Positions 1 through 7,945 of a stretch of DNA of 48,803 bases are shown piece by piece. How positions within the stretch are numbered: position 1 is the stretch's first letter; every line of letters begins with the position of its first letter. A program made the position numbers and the translations under genes. The stretch spans positions 1 to 48,803 of the forward strand of contig NZ_RBEE01000041.1 in the NCBI RefSeq assembly GCF_003725795.1, written 5' to 3'. The stretch is from Pedobacter jejuensis. GTDB taxonomy: Bacteria > Bacteroidota > Bacteroidia > Sphingobacteriales > Sphingobacteriaceae. The notes below the pieces were generated by a model. That model was not told the DNA's origin and ran no database searches. It was given only the letters and a program-made list of their open reading frames with translations.

Positions 1-249
1 ACATGCTCCAGAATATCCAGCTTTTACTGAATTATCTCTTATGTTCAATGTATCGTCAGGTGTAAAGACAAAAATTGCAAAATTAGAATTTTTAGCACTT
101 TCAATTAAAGAATTAAGTGTCGTAGCAGATAATTCAAAATTTGTCTGCGACCAAATTTCTACAAATGCATAGTGTTGTAAGTTTGTTTGAATTGCTTTTG
201 CAATAGGTAGCCCTTCAACTGAACTACCAATAAAAATTCTAGGTTTCAA
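1..249 (-). CDS. TIR-like (CAP12/Pycsar-type) nucleotide-binding domain protein, N-terminus only
   Basis: Only the first 83 codons are in the window; the gene runs off the left edge. The start is probably TTG at 249, because an in-frame stop lies five codons upstream and there is no ATG. The translation begins LKPRIFIGSSVEGLPIAKAI, followed by VEIWSQ, a FELSATTLNSL stretch and FAIFVFTPDD. This is the order seen in the TIR-like domain of CBASS TIR-STING (Cap12) and Pycsar TIR effectors: a GSS/EG loop after strand 1, a VWxQ strand, then a hydrophobic strand ending in TPDD. In that family the domain usually cleaves NAD+ when a partner domain senses a cyclic nucleotide. The C-terminal domain is not visible, so the type of defence system cannot be named. 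It sits next to a decayed, integrase-bearing region, which fits a defence island. Confidence 0.72.
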   Translation of the reverse strand, partial: MKPRIFIGSSVEGLPIAKAIQTNLQHYAFVEIWSQTNFELSATTLNSLIESAKNSNFAIFVFTPDDTLNIRDNSVKAGYSGAC

Positions 250-1062
250 GATATAATTAGCTTATAAAGTATTTTACTAAAATAGTTTTAAAATTTGAAT
301 TTTAATACCCTTGTTTACTTAATTAATAAGCTAAACTTGTAGAATAATTCTTGTCGATCTTTTTCTATTCGCTAAAATATTTAATGCACTCAATACAGCA
401 AAAAGAAGAAGAAACGTCTCTAAATGTATAGATATCCATCTCCTACTGTATATTTCTCTTTTTGCTTTAAGGTTATATGCAAGGGTTACGGTAAAAAGAA
501 AATGTCTCAAAAAACGAATATTTATGAGTACTGTAAAATGATTTAAAAGCTGTATGTGTAATTTCACAGATCCGGAGATTGATGAGGATGGCTATTGTAG
601 TGACGCCTGACTAACTTCCGAATATGATAGCGAATGTCATACATTGGATAAACCGCTGTCGGTTGACCCCCACTCGCCAAAAATATTTTTCTCATAACTC
701 AATATTAATCAATGAAGTTATAAACCATAAAAAATTGGTGCAAAGGGGTCATTCAATTGTGGTTTATCCACCCTTGCAGCTGCCATTCGAATGTAATCCA
801 ATCCTTCCCCCCTTGAATAACCAGTACCGATTTTCCTAATTACCTGGAAGAGTTGACTATAAAGATTTATCAGATTGTCTTTACAAAGACGTGATAAATT
901 GAGGTTTAATAAATTGAAAAAACTGAACTTTGTATTGAGCATAATAATATATAAATTTATTTCTTTTCCAAGATTAACCCTTTACCACTCTTTATATGTT
1001 GGATACAAAAATAAGTTGAGATAATAATCAAACCTACTAAAACATTTGACAAAAGATCAGAG
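250..1062. other. AT-rich intergenic stretch without a convincing gene
   Basis: About 800 bases between the TIR-like gene and the histidine kinase. Short open frames exist on both strands (331-567 minus, 624-839 plus, 718-942 minus), but none shows a recognisable domain, ribosome-binding site or coding-like composition. The text around 655-676 and 760-830 is richer in GC than its surroundings and could be the worn end of an insertion sequence. I could not identify a family. Confidence 0.4.
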
Positions 1063-2456
1063 ATGAGAAAATTATCAACGCCAGAAATCCCAGTTTATAT
1101 GCGTTATGTCTTAAGCTTTGGATTAGTTTCTATCGCGACTATCATTAAACTTTACCATTTTAATATGATAGGATTATCAACGCCTTTTCTATTGTATTTC
1201 GGCACCGTCATTGTTTGCAGCCGATGGCTTGGAAAAGGCCCCGCCTACTTTGGCATTTCGATTTCGTTACTCGCTATCATATATTTTTTTATGGCTCCTT
1301 ACGGTGCCCTCGCCATCAATCATAATCAATCGATACAATTATTGCTTTATACTGTCGAGGCCTGGCTCCTTATCGGATTGAGCAATGCTTTAAACGAATC
1401 AACAAAAAAAAACCTGACGCAAATGAAACTATTTGAGGCCATAATGGCGAAGTCAACGGACGGAATAGTTGTTGTAGATAAAGATGGTAAGCGTACCTAC
1501 TGCAGCCCTTCAGTAGAAAATGTAATAGGTTATAGCGCTGAAGAATATCTTAAGCTACCCGCATGGAAACTTGGTCATCCTGACGAGTTAGAAAGAATCA
1601 AGGAGCAGTATAAGAATCTCACCGAAAGCAGCGGTGAGTGTATGGTTTTGCTACATCGGATGAGACACAAAAATGGCAAATGGATTTGGGTGGAAAGCAG
1701 GGTGACCAATTCGCTCGATGAATCTGGCGTAGCATCAATGATTGCTAATTTTAACAATGTTACAAAAAGGATAGAAACTGAACAGCACCTAAAAGATTTT
1801 ATTGGTATAGTTTCTCACGAACTTAAATCGCCTCTTACCAGCATGAAAGCATATGGGCAGATAACGTTGAAGAAAATCGACTTAAAGGATGATTCCGGTG
1901 CATCTACTTTCGCTTTAAGAATGTCGCATCTGACTGACCGAATGTTGAAGCTGATAAATGACATGCTTGATGTAGCTACAATTAATGCAGGCCAACTGAA
2001 ACTTGATATACAGAAATTTGATTTGAATGCTTTAGTTCACGAGGTAGTGGATTCACTTCAGCAAACAACAGATAGACATCAACTTATTATCAATTTCAGT
2101 GAACTTCAGGAAATTAGCGGCGATAAGGAAAAATAGCCCAAATACTCACCAATCTGATTACAAATGCCATTAAATATACACCATCAGGCGGAGAAATAAA
2201 CATAGCATCCAAAATTATTGATGACAGAATTAGAATATCAATAACTGATCATGGCATAGGTATTCCAAAAAAAGATTTTGATATCATTTTCGACAGGCTA
2301 TACCGCATTGGCAGCTCAGGCGTCATCAAAGGACTGGGCTTTGGTTTGTATATTTGTCAGAAAATAATTCAGCAACTTGGAGGAACGATAACTGTTGAGA
2401 GTGAAGAGGGAATCGGCTCTACATTTAGTTTTGAATTGCCATACCCCAATAAGTAG
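1063..2456 (+). pseudogene. PAS-domain sensor histidine kinase, broken by one frameshift
   Basis: Frame 1 (1063-2136) encodes three or four membrane segments of DUF4118/KdpD type (about residues 12-110), a PAS domain (about 118-236) and a HisKA domain with the H-box SHELKSPLTS (His252). It stops at TAG 2134 just after GDKEK. The next frame continues without a gap into a full HATPase domain: the N-box NLITNAIKY, the G1 box DHGIGIP, and a G2 region GLGFGLYIC, ending at TAG 2454-2456. The join is at a run of five A (2129-2133); a sixth A would restore KEKIAQIL. The gene would be a membrane-bound two-component kinase, but as written it has no catalytic domain. A sequencing error in the A-run is possible, but neighbouring genes show the same kind of damage. 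No response regulator is adjacent. Confidence 0.85.
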
Positions 2457-2974
2457 TAGGTTTGATTCGCCCTTTTAATAAATAAAATACCAAAAGATTT
2501 CTCATAAATCACCTTTCAATTATAATGGTCAATTAGGCTGCCTACTTTATAATCACAGACACACGAAATATTCAAACGCCTAAGTAACTGACCTAAAGAA
2601 ATAATTAATTTCGTATAGGGAGAACAAAGGATTAATGTTCAACCGTAAAAAAACGGTATTTAAATATTCTTAATTCAATTACGGAACAACTAATTGGTAT
2701 TAAATACAGTAAACAAACTCAAGGTTAAAAAGATATAGAAATGTTCATAAGAAAACATTAGAAATATCAAACGAGCAATAAATCTGTATCTCTTAGTAGT
2801 CTAAACTAACCTTCATCTAGTAGTAATTTGCTTGGTTTGGCTATTTTAACTATTATACTATTGTTAGCCTTTAAATTGGATAAACCAGAATGGATTGATC
2901 CCGTCCCACCAGAAATAAATTTGCTATAAAGTATTACTTGTCAATTGATTAGTAATTTGGCGGCAAGGGATTAA
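2457..2974. other. Non-coding stretch with a possible membrane-protein remnant
   Basis: No intact gene. On the plus strand, 2810-2929 can be read without a start codon as a hydrophobic segment (LLGLAILTIILLLAFKL) followed by DKPEWIDPVPPEINLL and a stop. This looks like the C-terminus of a small membrane protein whose front part is gone. The rest is AT-rich with no clear signal. Confidence 0.35.
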
Positions 2975-3195
2975 TCAGATTAGTTTATCCACCTTGAGCT
3001 TAAAAAATGGCATTTCTTTCTCCCAGAGTTCCTTCTGAAGGTGACACCAGTGCGCTTTGTACTCTTCGCAGGCATACTCGATTATTTTTGTCCCCTCAAG
3101 CTCCCGCGCTGAGTAGCCCAATAATTCGGTTAATGCCTCGTTTACCTTGATAATAGTCAGGTCTGATCGAATTATCTTGCTTGCAGCGCTGGTAT
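2975..3195 (-). pseudogene. PAS-domain fragment
   Basis: Read on the minus strand, about 70 codons give SKIIRSDLTIIKVNEALTEL, then LLGYSARELEGTKIIEYACEE. This is the first half of a PAS domain as found in Bacteroidota sensor kinases. A TAA stop lies immediately upstream in frame and a TGA (2975-2977) ends it soon after, so neither a start nor the rest of the kinase is present. It is a remnant of a second sensor gene, in the opposite direction to the kinase at 1063. Confidence 0.7.
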
Positions 3196-3511
3196 GTTAA
3201 AGATAGTATTAAACTTATTCTCGCACCTCCAGAAACCTATTTTCAATGTTCGCTTTACTATCATCTTGTTTCATGGCAGAGACATCTTCTCCGGGCTGAT
3301 TATTTGTGGTTTCATGCTATTGAATGAGCGACGGGCCTTAGGCATAACGTTACTATTTGGAACAATGATTCCACTCAACGATATGGTTACCGTGCTCAGT
3401 AAAAACTATAACGGCGTTCTACAGGCCCTTCCCCATGTTATCGCCATCATTGTTTGCTTTGTATTCGGGATAGTTTTATTAATAACCAAACCTAAATTGA
3501 AAGCTTCGTGA
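3194..3511 (+). pseudogene. DUF4267-like integral membrane protein, N-terminally truncated
   Basis: From about 3270 the translation reads GRDIFSGLIICGFMLLNERR followed by ALGITLLFGTMIPLNDMVTVLS and a final hydrophobic segment. This matches the last two thirds of DUF4267 membrane proteins (the family core is GxRDIxSG...RRALG...PxxDM). The first ~30 residues do not look like the family's first membrane helix, so the true 5' part appears lost or out of frame. The stop TGA (3509-3511) overlaps the start of the broken cupin gene behind it, which suggests the two once formed an operon. Function unknown. Confidence 0.6.
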
Positions 3512-4023
3512 GAGCACCGGGATATATTAAGCTTATCAGTTCAGTTGACATCAATACTAACAATAGTGTAGTGGAGCTCAATATTCTTCCTGGAGAGAAA
3601 ACTCCCTGACATTACCATACTTTATTTTCTGAAACATTCTCGGTCCTAAAAGGAACCCTTAAATTAGGTAAAGGTAGAGAGATCCTCCCTTTAAAACAGG
3701 GAGATTTAGCGACAATAAACCCAAAAGAGAAACATTATTATCATAATGTTTCTAACGAGGAATGTAGAATAACCACCACCATTGATCCTGGGAACAAGAA
3801 CTTTGAGAACGCCCTTTTATATTTTAAAAGGATTGGAAAATGACCGTTTGGCCACAGAAGCAGAAACGCCAAGTAAGTTTTCAGATTTAGTCTTGTTTGT
3901 ATACCTAAGCAATTCCAGAATGGTAGGCATTCAGAAATAGCTGAGCCGATATTTAGCTACTTTCCTAAAGCCGCTATTAAAAAAGGTAATTTCAACCATT
4001 TAATTCAAAAGTATTGTAACTAA
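3508..4023 (+). pseudogene. Cupin-domain protein with one nonsense codon and two frameshifts
   Basis: Starting at GTG 3508 the frame encodes IKLISSVDINTNNSVVELNI and PGEKTP, then TGA at 3607-3609 in place of the residue before HYHTLFSETFSVL. The cupin metal motif (HxH...E) and the second motif (KEKHYYHNVSNEE) follow. The frame stops at 3841-3843. A one-base shift continues it (LATEAETPSKFSDLVLF, YLSNSRMVGIQK), and a second one-base shift at a short A-run (about 3943) gives IAEPIFSYFPKAAIKKG and a final stop at 4021-4023. Three independent lesions make real decay much more likely than sequencing error. The intact family member would be a small cytosolic metal-binding cupin of unknown substrate. 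Confidence 0.75.
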
Positions 4024-4054
4024 AAACAAAAATCATAAGGGAAACTCAAAACCA

Positions 4055-4544
4055 ATGCCAATTACAATAGACCCTGAAAGTGGTAAAATTTTATCTGTAG
4101 TAGGTGGTAACTACCAGATACTTGTTTTGGGGCAAACAAACCTACGAAGCATTTGCGATTATTGAAATGCTGATGCCTCCTCAAAACGGCCCAGGCCAAA
4201 TTCACACGATAAGTTTTATAATTCCTTTTATATCGTCGATGGCGAAGTGAAGTTCATTCCGAAACCGGGGTTTATATCGCAAGAAAGAGTTCTTTTTTAG
4301 TGGAGCATGAAGGAGGTATAGTACATTATTTAAATATGTAAGCGATAAGATGGCTTAATTGCTTTATTTAGTTATGCCTGCCGGGCTGGAAGAGTCTTTT
4401 GAAGAAGTTGGCAATCCACTTGCTGCTGAAGAATTTCTTCCACCGCCACCAATGACCACTGAAACTATCAAAGACTTACAGGCCATTGCACAAAAGCATG
4501 AACAAGTATTGTATCCGCCAACCTTACTTGATTCGATATTTTAA
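4055..4544 (+). pseudogene. Second cupin-domain protein (quercetin-dioxygenase-like), frameshifted
   Basis: ATG 4055 opens MPITIDPESGKILSVVGGNY. Stretches of the rest appear in alternating frames: FAIIEMLMPPQNGPG, then a His-rich first cupin motif (HTHDKF), FYIVDGEVKF, SSFLVEHEGGIVHYL, and finally LVMPAGLEESFEEVGNPLAA to the stop at 4544. At least three frame changes are needed to join them. The last segment is open from 4359 to 4544 but is only the C-terminal tail. It resembles cupin proteins of about 160 residues found in Bacteroidota; function unknown. Confidence 0.7.
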
Positions 4545-4709
4545 AAATAATTTAAATGATATGTCAGATAAAAATATAATACTGATCAACAACTTAAAAA
4601 TATCGAAAATTAAATTTTAAAAAATAACTCACTTTGGCCAGTTCCTGCAAATCAGATAATAAAAAGTTCGAAATTTTCCCAGTAACGGCTAGAGAAATGG
4701 TGATAAACT

Positions 4710-4859
4710 GTTGTGCAAATTTTGTGCAAATAAGTTTTGGCTGTCATATTATGATTTGCAAAACTGAAAGCAAAAACGTAGAATGATTTTAAGCTCTGAG
4801 AATTCAAAAAAAACTATTTATCGTTATCTAATTTTGTTGTGCAAATTTTGTACAAATAA
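4710..4859. repeat. Pair of 24-bp near-identical direct repeats
   Basis: The motif GTTGTGCAAATTTTGTGCAA continuing ATAA occurs at 4710-4733 and again at 4836-4859 with one difference (GTAC for GTGC). Each copy itself holds the half-repeat TTGTGCAAAT. The pair lies beyond the 3' end of the integrase gene. Such sites could be recombinase arm-type sites or regulatory sites; this is inference. Confidence 0.6.
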
Positions 4860-4884
4860 AAAACCCGACTCGGACGGAGTGGGG
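4855..4884 (-). terminator. Intrinsic terminator (minus strand)
   Basis: CCCGACTC (4864-4871) can pair with GAGTGGGG (4877-4884) with one mismatch. On the minus strand the stem is followed by a run of T (A-run 4855-4863 on plus). It follows the tRNA-like fragment at 4914-4945 and may be that tRNA gene's original terminator, also serving the integrase. Confidence 0.55.
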
Positions 4885-4913
4885 CTAATTTATTGATTAT
4901 CAGATATATATTG

Positions 4914-4945
4914 TGGAATCGAACCAGCGATCCTCTGATTAAAAG
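4914..4945 (-). other. 3'-half tRNA fragment (tRNA-Lys-like), possible old attachment site
   Basis: The minus strand reads an anticodon-loop-like ACTTTTAATCAGAGG, then GCTGGTTCGATTCCA, which has the GTTCGAT signature of a T arm. The upstream part does not form a D arm or acceptor stem, and the anticodon stem is mismatched, so only the 3' half of a tRNA is present. The loop would read UUU (Lys). It lies downstream of the integrase gene and upstream of a terminator hairpin. Integrases that target tRNA genes often leave such 3' fragments. It is not identical to the tRNA-Lys(CUU) at 6465-6537, so it does not simply mark the other end of the same insertion. Confidence 0.5.
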
Positions 4946-4995
4946 TGAGTTTAGAAGAATTGTTATAGCCTTACTTAAAAGCTACGCTATTTTGG

Positions 4996-6216
4996 CTATT
5001 GGAGAATAGAAAATTTTTCTTTCAATAGCGCCATGTCTGCGCTCACCTTAATATCTAAGACCTTGGCATAAATTTGAGTTGTTTTAATATTAGTATGTCC
5101 CAGCATTTTTGAAACACTTTCGATCGGAACTCCATTTAGTAAAGTTACCGTTGTTGCAAATGTATGCCTTGCGATGTGGGAGCTCAAGTGTTTTTCAATT
5201 CCACACAGAATTGCAATCTCCTTTAAATACTCATTCATCTTCTGGTTACTTGATACTGGCAGTACCCTACCCTTATTTATACAGTAGGCATTATCTTGAT
5301 ATCTGTCCAATATTACCACAGCTGAAGGTAGTAAAGGAACTGCAGAGCGTACACCTGTTTTTGTCCTGTTAGTATAAATCCAGCTACTACCATCAATTCC
5401 TATCTGGATATTAGATAAACTGAGTTTTTCTACGTCTGAATATGCAAGTCCGGTAAGACAACAAAAAAGAAAAATATCCCTGACTTGAGAAAGCCTTTCA
5501 GTAGAAAATTTTTTTCTAGCCAAGATATTAAGTTCTTCATTAGACAAAAAAGGACGTTCGACTGGTTTCATGTTTATCTTATACCCAAACATCGGGTCCT
5601 TATCTATCCATCCTGACGCCAAAGTGATTCGGAGAATCTTTCCAAAGTTCTTTAGGTATTTTGCAGCAGTATTACCAGAACATTTATTTTCCGTTCTTAG
5701 AAAAAATTCAAAGTCATTTATAAAAGGACGATTGATTTTCTTAATGTTCATGTCTTTGGTGCAATATTTCTTTTCAAGAAAAGCTAAAACATGACGCTCC
5801 AATACCTGAAATCTTTTGAGGGTTCCTATGGCATAACCATTCCCGATTAAAGCTTCCATGTTTTGATTATGAAGCATAACAGCTTCCATTACGGTATGAA
5901 TTTCCTTTTCAATCCCTAACCACTTACATCTAATACTTTCTGCTGTAATTTCCTCAGATGACTCCGAAAGATTCTTATGTGCCTTATAAATTTCAGATTG
6001 AAGATTGTCAAGATATGCATTGAAAATTTTTACTTCCTCTTTACTTCCAATCTGGCGACCTGTTTTAGGATTCCAGCGGTCAAGGTCACAATTAACACCG
6101 GTAGTTGTTTCGGAACGTTGTCCTGAAACCGTTATGCGCACATAAACCGGAACAATTTTCTTTTGTTGATTTTTTGGTCTCTTTACATAAAAGAGCAGAC
6201 TAAAATTAGTTTTCAT
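4996..6216 (-). CDS. Site-specific tyrosine recombinase (integrase), CTnDOT/Bacteroidota type
   Basis: The 406-residue length and domain order fit Bacteroidota integrases: an arm-binding domain at the N-terminus (VYVRITVSGQRSETTTGVN), a SAM-like core-binding domain (about 100-205) and the catalytic domain (about 215-395). Visible catalytic residues are HIARH (His347, Arg350), LGH (His374) and the nucleophile Tyr383 in TQIYAKV, with a Lys in the NRTKTG turn. The first catalytic Arg is replaced: the motif reads TGLAYSDVEKL instead of TGLRYxD. CTnDOT integrase is known to lack this Arg too, so activity is still likely. The gene starts about 250 bp from the 3' end of tRNA-Lys, the usual place for an integrase that uses a tRNA as attachment site. 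Unlike its neighbours it is intact. Confidence 0.93.
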   Translation of the reverse strand: MKTNFSLLFYVKRPKNQQKKIVPVYVRITVSGQRSETTTGVNCDLDRWNPKTGRQIGSKEEVKIFNAYLDNLQSEIYKAHKNLSESSEEITAESIRCKWLGIEKEIHTVMEAVMLHNQNMEALIGNGYAIGTLKRFQVLERHVLAFLEKKYCTKDMNIKKINRPFINDFEFFLRTENKCSGNTAAKYLKNFGKILRITLASGWIDKDPMFGYKINMKPVERPFLSNEELNILARKKFSTERLSQVRDIFLFCCLTGLAYSDVEKLSLSNIQIGIDGSSWIYTNRTKTGVRSAVPLLPSAVVILDRYQDNAYCINKGRVLPVSSNQKMNEYLKEIAILCGIEKHLSSHIARHTFATTVTLLNGVPIESVSKMLGHTNIKTTQIYAKVLDIKVSADMALLKEKFSILQ

Positions 6217-6311
6217 ATAACTGAATTAAGGTTAACAAAGTTAGCCTTACAGTCTAAAAACGACAAGATGTTCATCCTTTGAACTACTTGATTAACAATA
6301 GGTTACAAGCT

Positions 6312-6352
6312 ATTCGGTGAGTCATTGCTAAATTTCAAATGACTCACCGAAT
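6312..6352. repeat. Perfect 15-bp inverted repeat between integrase and tRNA-Lys
   Basis: ATTCGGTGAGTCATT (6312-6326) is exactly mirrored by AATGACTCACCGAAT (6338-6352) around an 11-nt centre, and a partial third copy (GACGCACC) follows. A weaker inverted repeat, ATATGTG/CACATAT, lies at 6365-6371/6380-6386. The position upstream of the integrase start and beside the tRNA suits an operator or recombination-site arms. Confidence 0.65.
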
Positions 6353-6407
6353 GACGCACCTTTTATATGTGATTTAATGCACATATTAGGGCTTTTAGGC
6401 CTTCCAC

Positions 6408-6450
6408 AAAAAACACTAATCATATGATTTACAACGTTTTAGTGTTTTTT
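6408..6450. terminator. Inverted repeat, possible bidirectional terminator
   Basis: AAAAAACACTAA (6408-6419) and TTAGTGTTTTTT (6439-6450) pair perfectly over 12 bp with a 19-nt loop, leaving T-runs in either direction. It lies just past the 3' end of tRNA-Lys. The stem is AT-rich and the loop long, so efficiency is doubtful. Confidence 0.45.
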
Positions 6451-6464
6451 GGTCTCATTTTCAG

Positions 6465-6537
6465 TGACCCCTCAGGGGTTCGAACCCTGGACCCACAGAT
6501 TAAGAGTCTGTTGCTCTACCAGCTGAGCTAAGAAGTC
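6465..6537 (-). tRNA. tRNA-Lys(CUU)
   Basis: A 73-nt cloverleaf on the minus strand: acceptor GACTTCT/AGGGGTC with two G-U pairs, D arm around GCTCAGCTGGTAGAGC, anticodon loop CTCTTAA (anticodon CUU), and T arm CAGGG-TTCGAAC-CCCTG. The discriminator base is A and CCA is not encoded. An integrase gene lies on its 3' side, so this is the likely attachment site of the left-hand island. Confidence 0.92.
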
Positions 6538-6672
6538 GGTGATTATTAATCAAATATAAAATAAAAGGGTGATATAGCAATGTATTGTATAGTAAGTTGA
6601 GAATACCTAGTAATAATAAATTTTTCATAAGATTTTTTTAAACTATCCTATATCATTCTTAGGTTGTCGAAT

Positions 6673-6711
6673 TATTACATTAGGTCTTCGACAAGCTCAG
6701 ACTGGCACCTA
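6673..6711. repeat. Dispersed short repeat, copy 1
   Basis: A 39-bp stretch containing TCTTCGACAAGCTCAGACTG recurs in similar form at 8682-8720. It is a REP-like intergenic sequence with no coding content. Confidence 0.55.
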
Positions 6712-6757
6712 AATAAATTCAATTCTACCGTCTTCCACTAGGGTTTTATTTACCATA

Positions 6758-6788
6758 GTATCCTAAATGTTATCGGTATCCCAAATGT
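6758..6788 (+). promoter_or_regulatory. 18-bp tandem direct repeat upstream of the SnoaL-like gene
   Basis: GTATCCTAAATGT (6758-6770) is repeated as GTATCCCAAATGT (6776-6788) with an 18-bp period. It lies about 80-110 bp before the SnoaL-like start codon. The spacing near two helical turns is what a dimeric regulator would use. The regulator is unknown; the HxlR gene at 7946 is a candidate only by proximity. Confidence 0.3.
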
Positions 6789-6869
6789 AACCCATAGTAA
6801 CATTCAATCCCTTCTAACATATTTTTGCATCCAATTAACAACAAAGATTTATTAATTAACAGCAAAATT

Positions 6870-7298
6870 ATGACCACATACAACAACAACAATAAGGTTT
6901 CGCTTGCCGAAAGTTTATTTCGTAAGCACTTATCTTATTTCACAAACCCGGAAATGAACCGGGAAGAATACGCTAAAATCTTTACTGAAGATGTGGTACA
7001 GGAATTTCCTTTTGCGCCAGCGCCATACGCAAAAACAGTAAGTGGAAATGAGGCAATTACCGAATACATTAGAAACGTAATCAAAGGGGCGAGTGATTGG
7101 GCTTTTACAAATTTTAATTTTTTCCCTACCTCCGACCCAAACATGGTATTTGTTGAATTTGAAGGCAGTGCCAAAGTAATTGCTACTGGTAAGTTATACC
7201 AACAAATCTACGTGGGTCGTATATCGATAAGAGGAGAGCAGATTGAAAACTATCGAGAGTATTGGAACCCAACTTCGATTTTTGAGGCATTTGTATAA
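6870..7298 (+). CDS. SnoaL-like/NTF2-fold protein
   Basis: I prefer ATG 6870 (MTTYNNNNKVSLAES, 142 residues) to the ATG at 6825, because family members start just before the first helix (SLAESLFRKHL). The sequence has the cone-shaped NTF2 fold pattern: an N-terminal helix, EEYAKIFTEDVVQEFPFAP, a GNEAITEYIRN helix, then alternating strands ending with REYWNPTSIFEAF, the usual C-terminal strand of PhzA/SnoaL-like and ketosteroid-isomerase-like proteins. These proteins bind small hydrophobic ligands; the substrate cannot be deduced. The gene stands alone, with a repeat-rich gap behind it and a HxlR regulator gene downstream on the other strand. Confidence 0.75.
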   Translation: MTTYNNNNKVSLAESLFRKHLSYFTNPEMNREEYAKIFTEDVVQEFPFAPAPYAKTVSGNEAITEYIRNVIKGASDWAFTNFNFFPTSDPNMVFVEFEGSAKVIATGKLYQQIYVGRISIRGEQIENYREYWNPTSIFEAFV

Positions 7299-7310
7299 AT
7301 TTAATAGTTA

Positions 7311-7412
7311 CTGTTTTATCGCCGTATTGCTTGTACGACAAGTCTTGCTGAATTTATTTCAGCATCTTCGCTGCAAAAAAGACCGGGAGATAATTCAGAG
7401 TGACGTAAACTA
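7311..7412 (-). repeat. Dispersed palindromic element, full-length copy
   Basis: Contains GCTGAATTTATTTCAGC, itself a near palindrome, followed by an inverted second arm (ATAATTCAGAGTGACG). The whole is the reverse complement of the element inside the 230-bp tandem array at 29813-30810. Confidence 0.65.
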
Positions 7413-7843
7413 AAAAATGTAGCTTATTAATAAGTTGAAGGAAAATTAATAATCGAATTCAGGTTAGTAATTAGGAAAACCATTGGTCATAGACCGCTCT
7501 ATTCCGCTGCGCTCCAATCGAGGTGACGGGAATATAAAACGTCATTTCGAGCATCGCCGAGAAATCTTTTTAATTAGCCGTATGAAGATTTTAGTTCCGC
7601 TACGTTCCAATGGAGCTGACGGTAATGCCCGAAAAGCGACTTACCTTTGTTAAATAAACGTGATTGAAATGGAAAGCCCCAATTTTTCATTGGGCTTGCA
7701 ATGTAAAGCAGGGCTGAAACACCAAAAGGATTACTGAACTAACTTTCAGAGAAAAATAAAATTGCCAAAGAAACACAGAAATCACAGAAGAAGTATGAAT
7801 GTAATTCCGAATATGATCGATAAATCTTTGTAACCTGAGTTCA

Positions 7844-7934
7844 ATTCTTAAACTTAATATTTGCTGTTTTATCGCCGTAATGCTTGTAAGACAAGTATTG
7901 CTGAATTTATTTCAGGGTGACGTAAACTAAAAAG
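7844..7934 (-). repeat. Dispersed palindromic element, internally deleted copy
   Basis: Same outer sequence as 7311-7412 (TGTTTTATCGCCGTAATGC and GGGTGACGTAAACTAAA), but the spacer between the two palindromic arms is missing. This looks like loss of a hairpin by slippage. Confidence 0.6.
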
Positions 7935-7945
7935 TAGGATTAAAA

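Larger units (their letters stand above)
7299..7945. other. Repeat-rich intergenic region, no gene
   Basis: About 650 bp that hold two copies of the palindromic element (7311-7412 and 7844-7934), a short repeat with CGTCATTTCGAGCATCGCCG (7540-7575) also seen at 29029-29060, and degenerate text between them. No reading frame looks coding. Confidence 0.6.

Noticed and set aside
331..567. 78-codon minus-strand frame
   Set aside because: No domain, unusual composition, no start context, and AT-rich non-coding surroundings.
624..942. Remnant of an IS21-type insertion sequence
   Set aside because: A GTTGACCCCCACTCGCC stretch recalls insertion-sequence ends, but no transposase text, matched ends or target duplication could be found.
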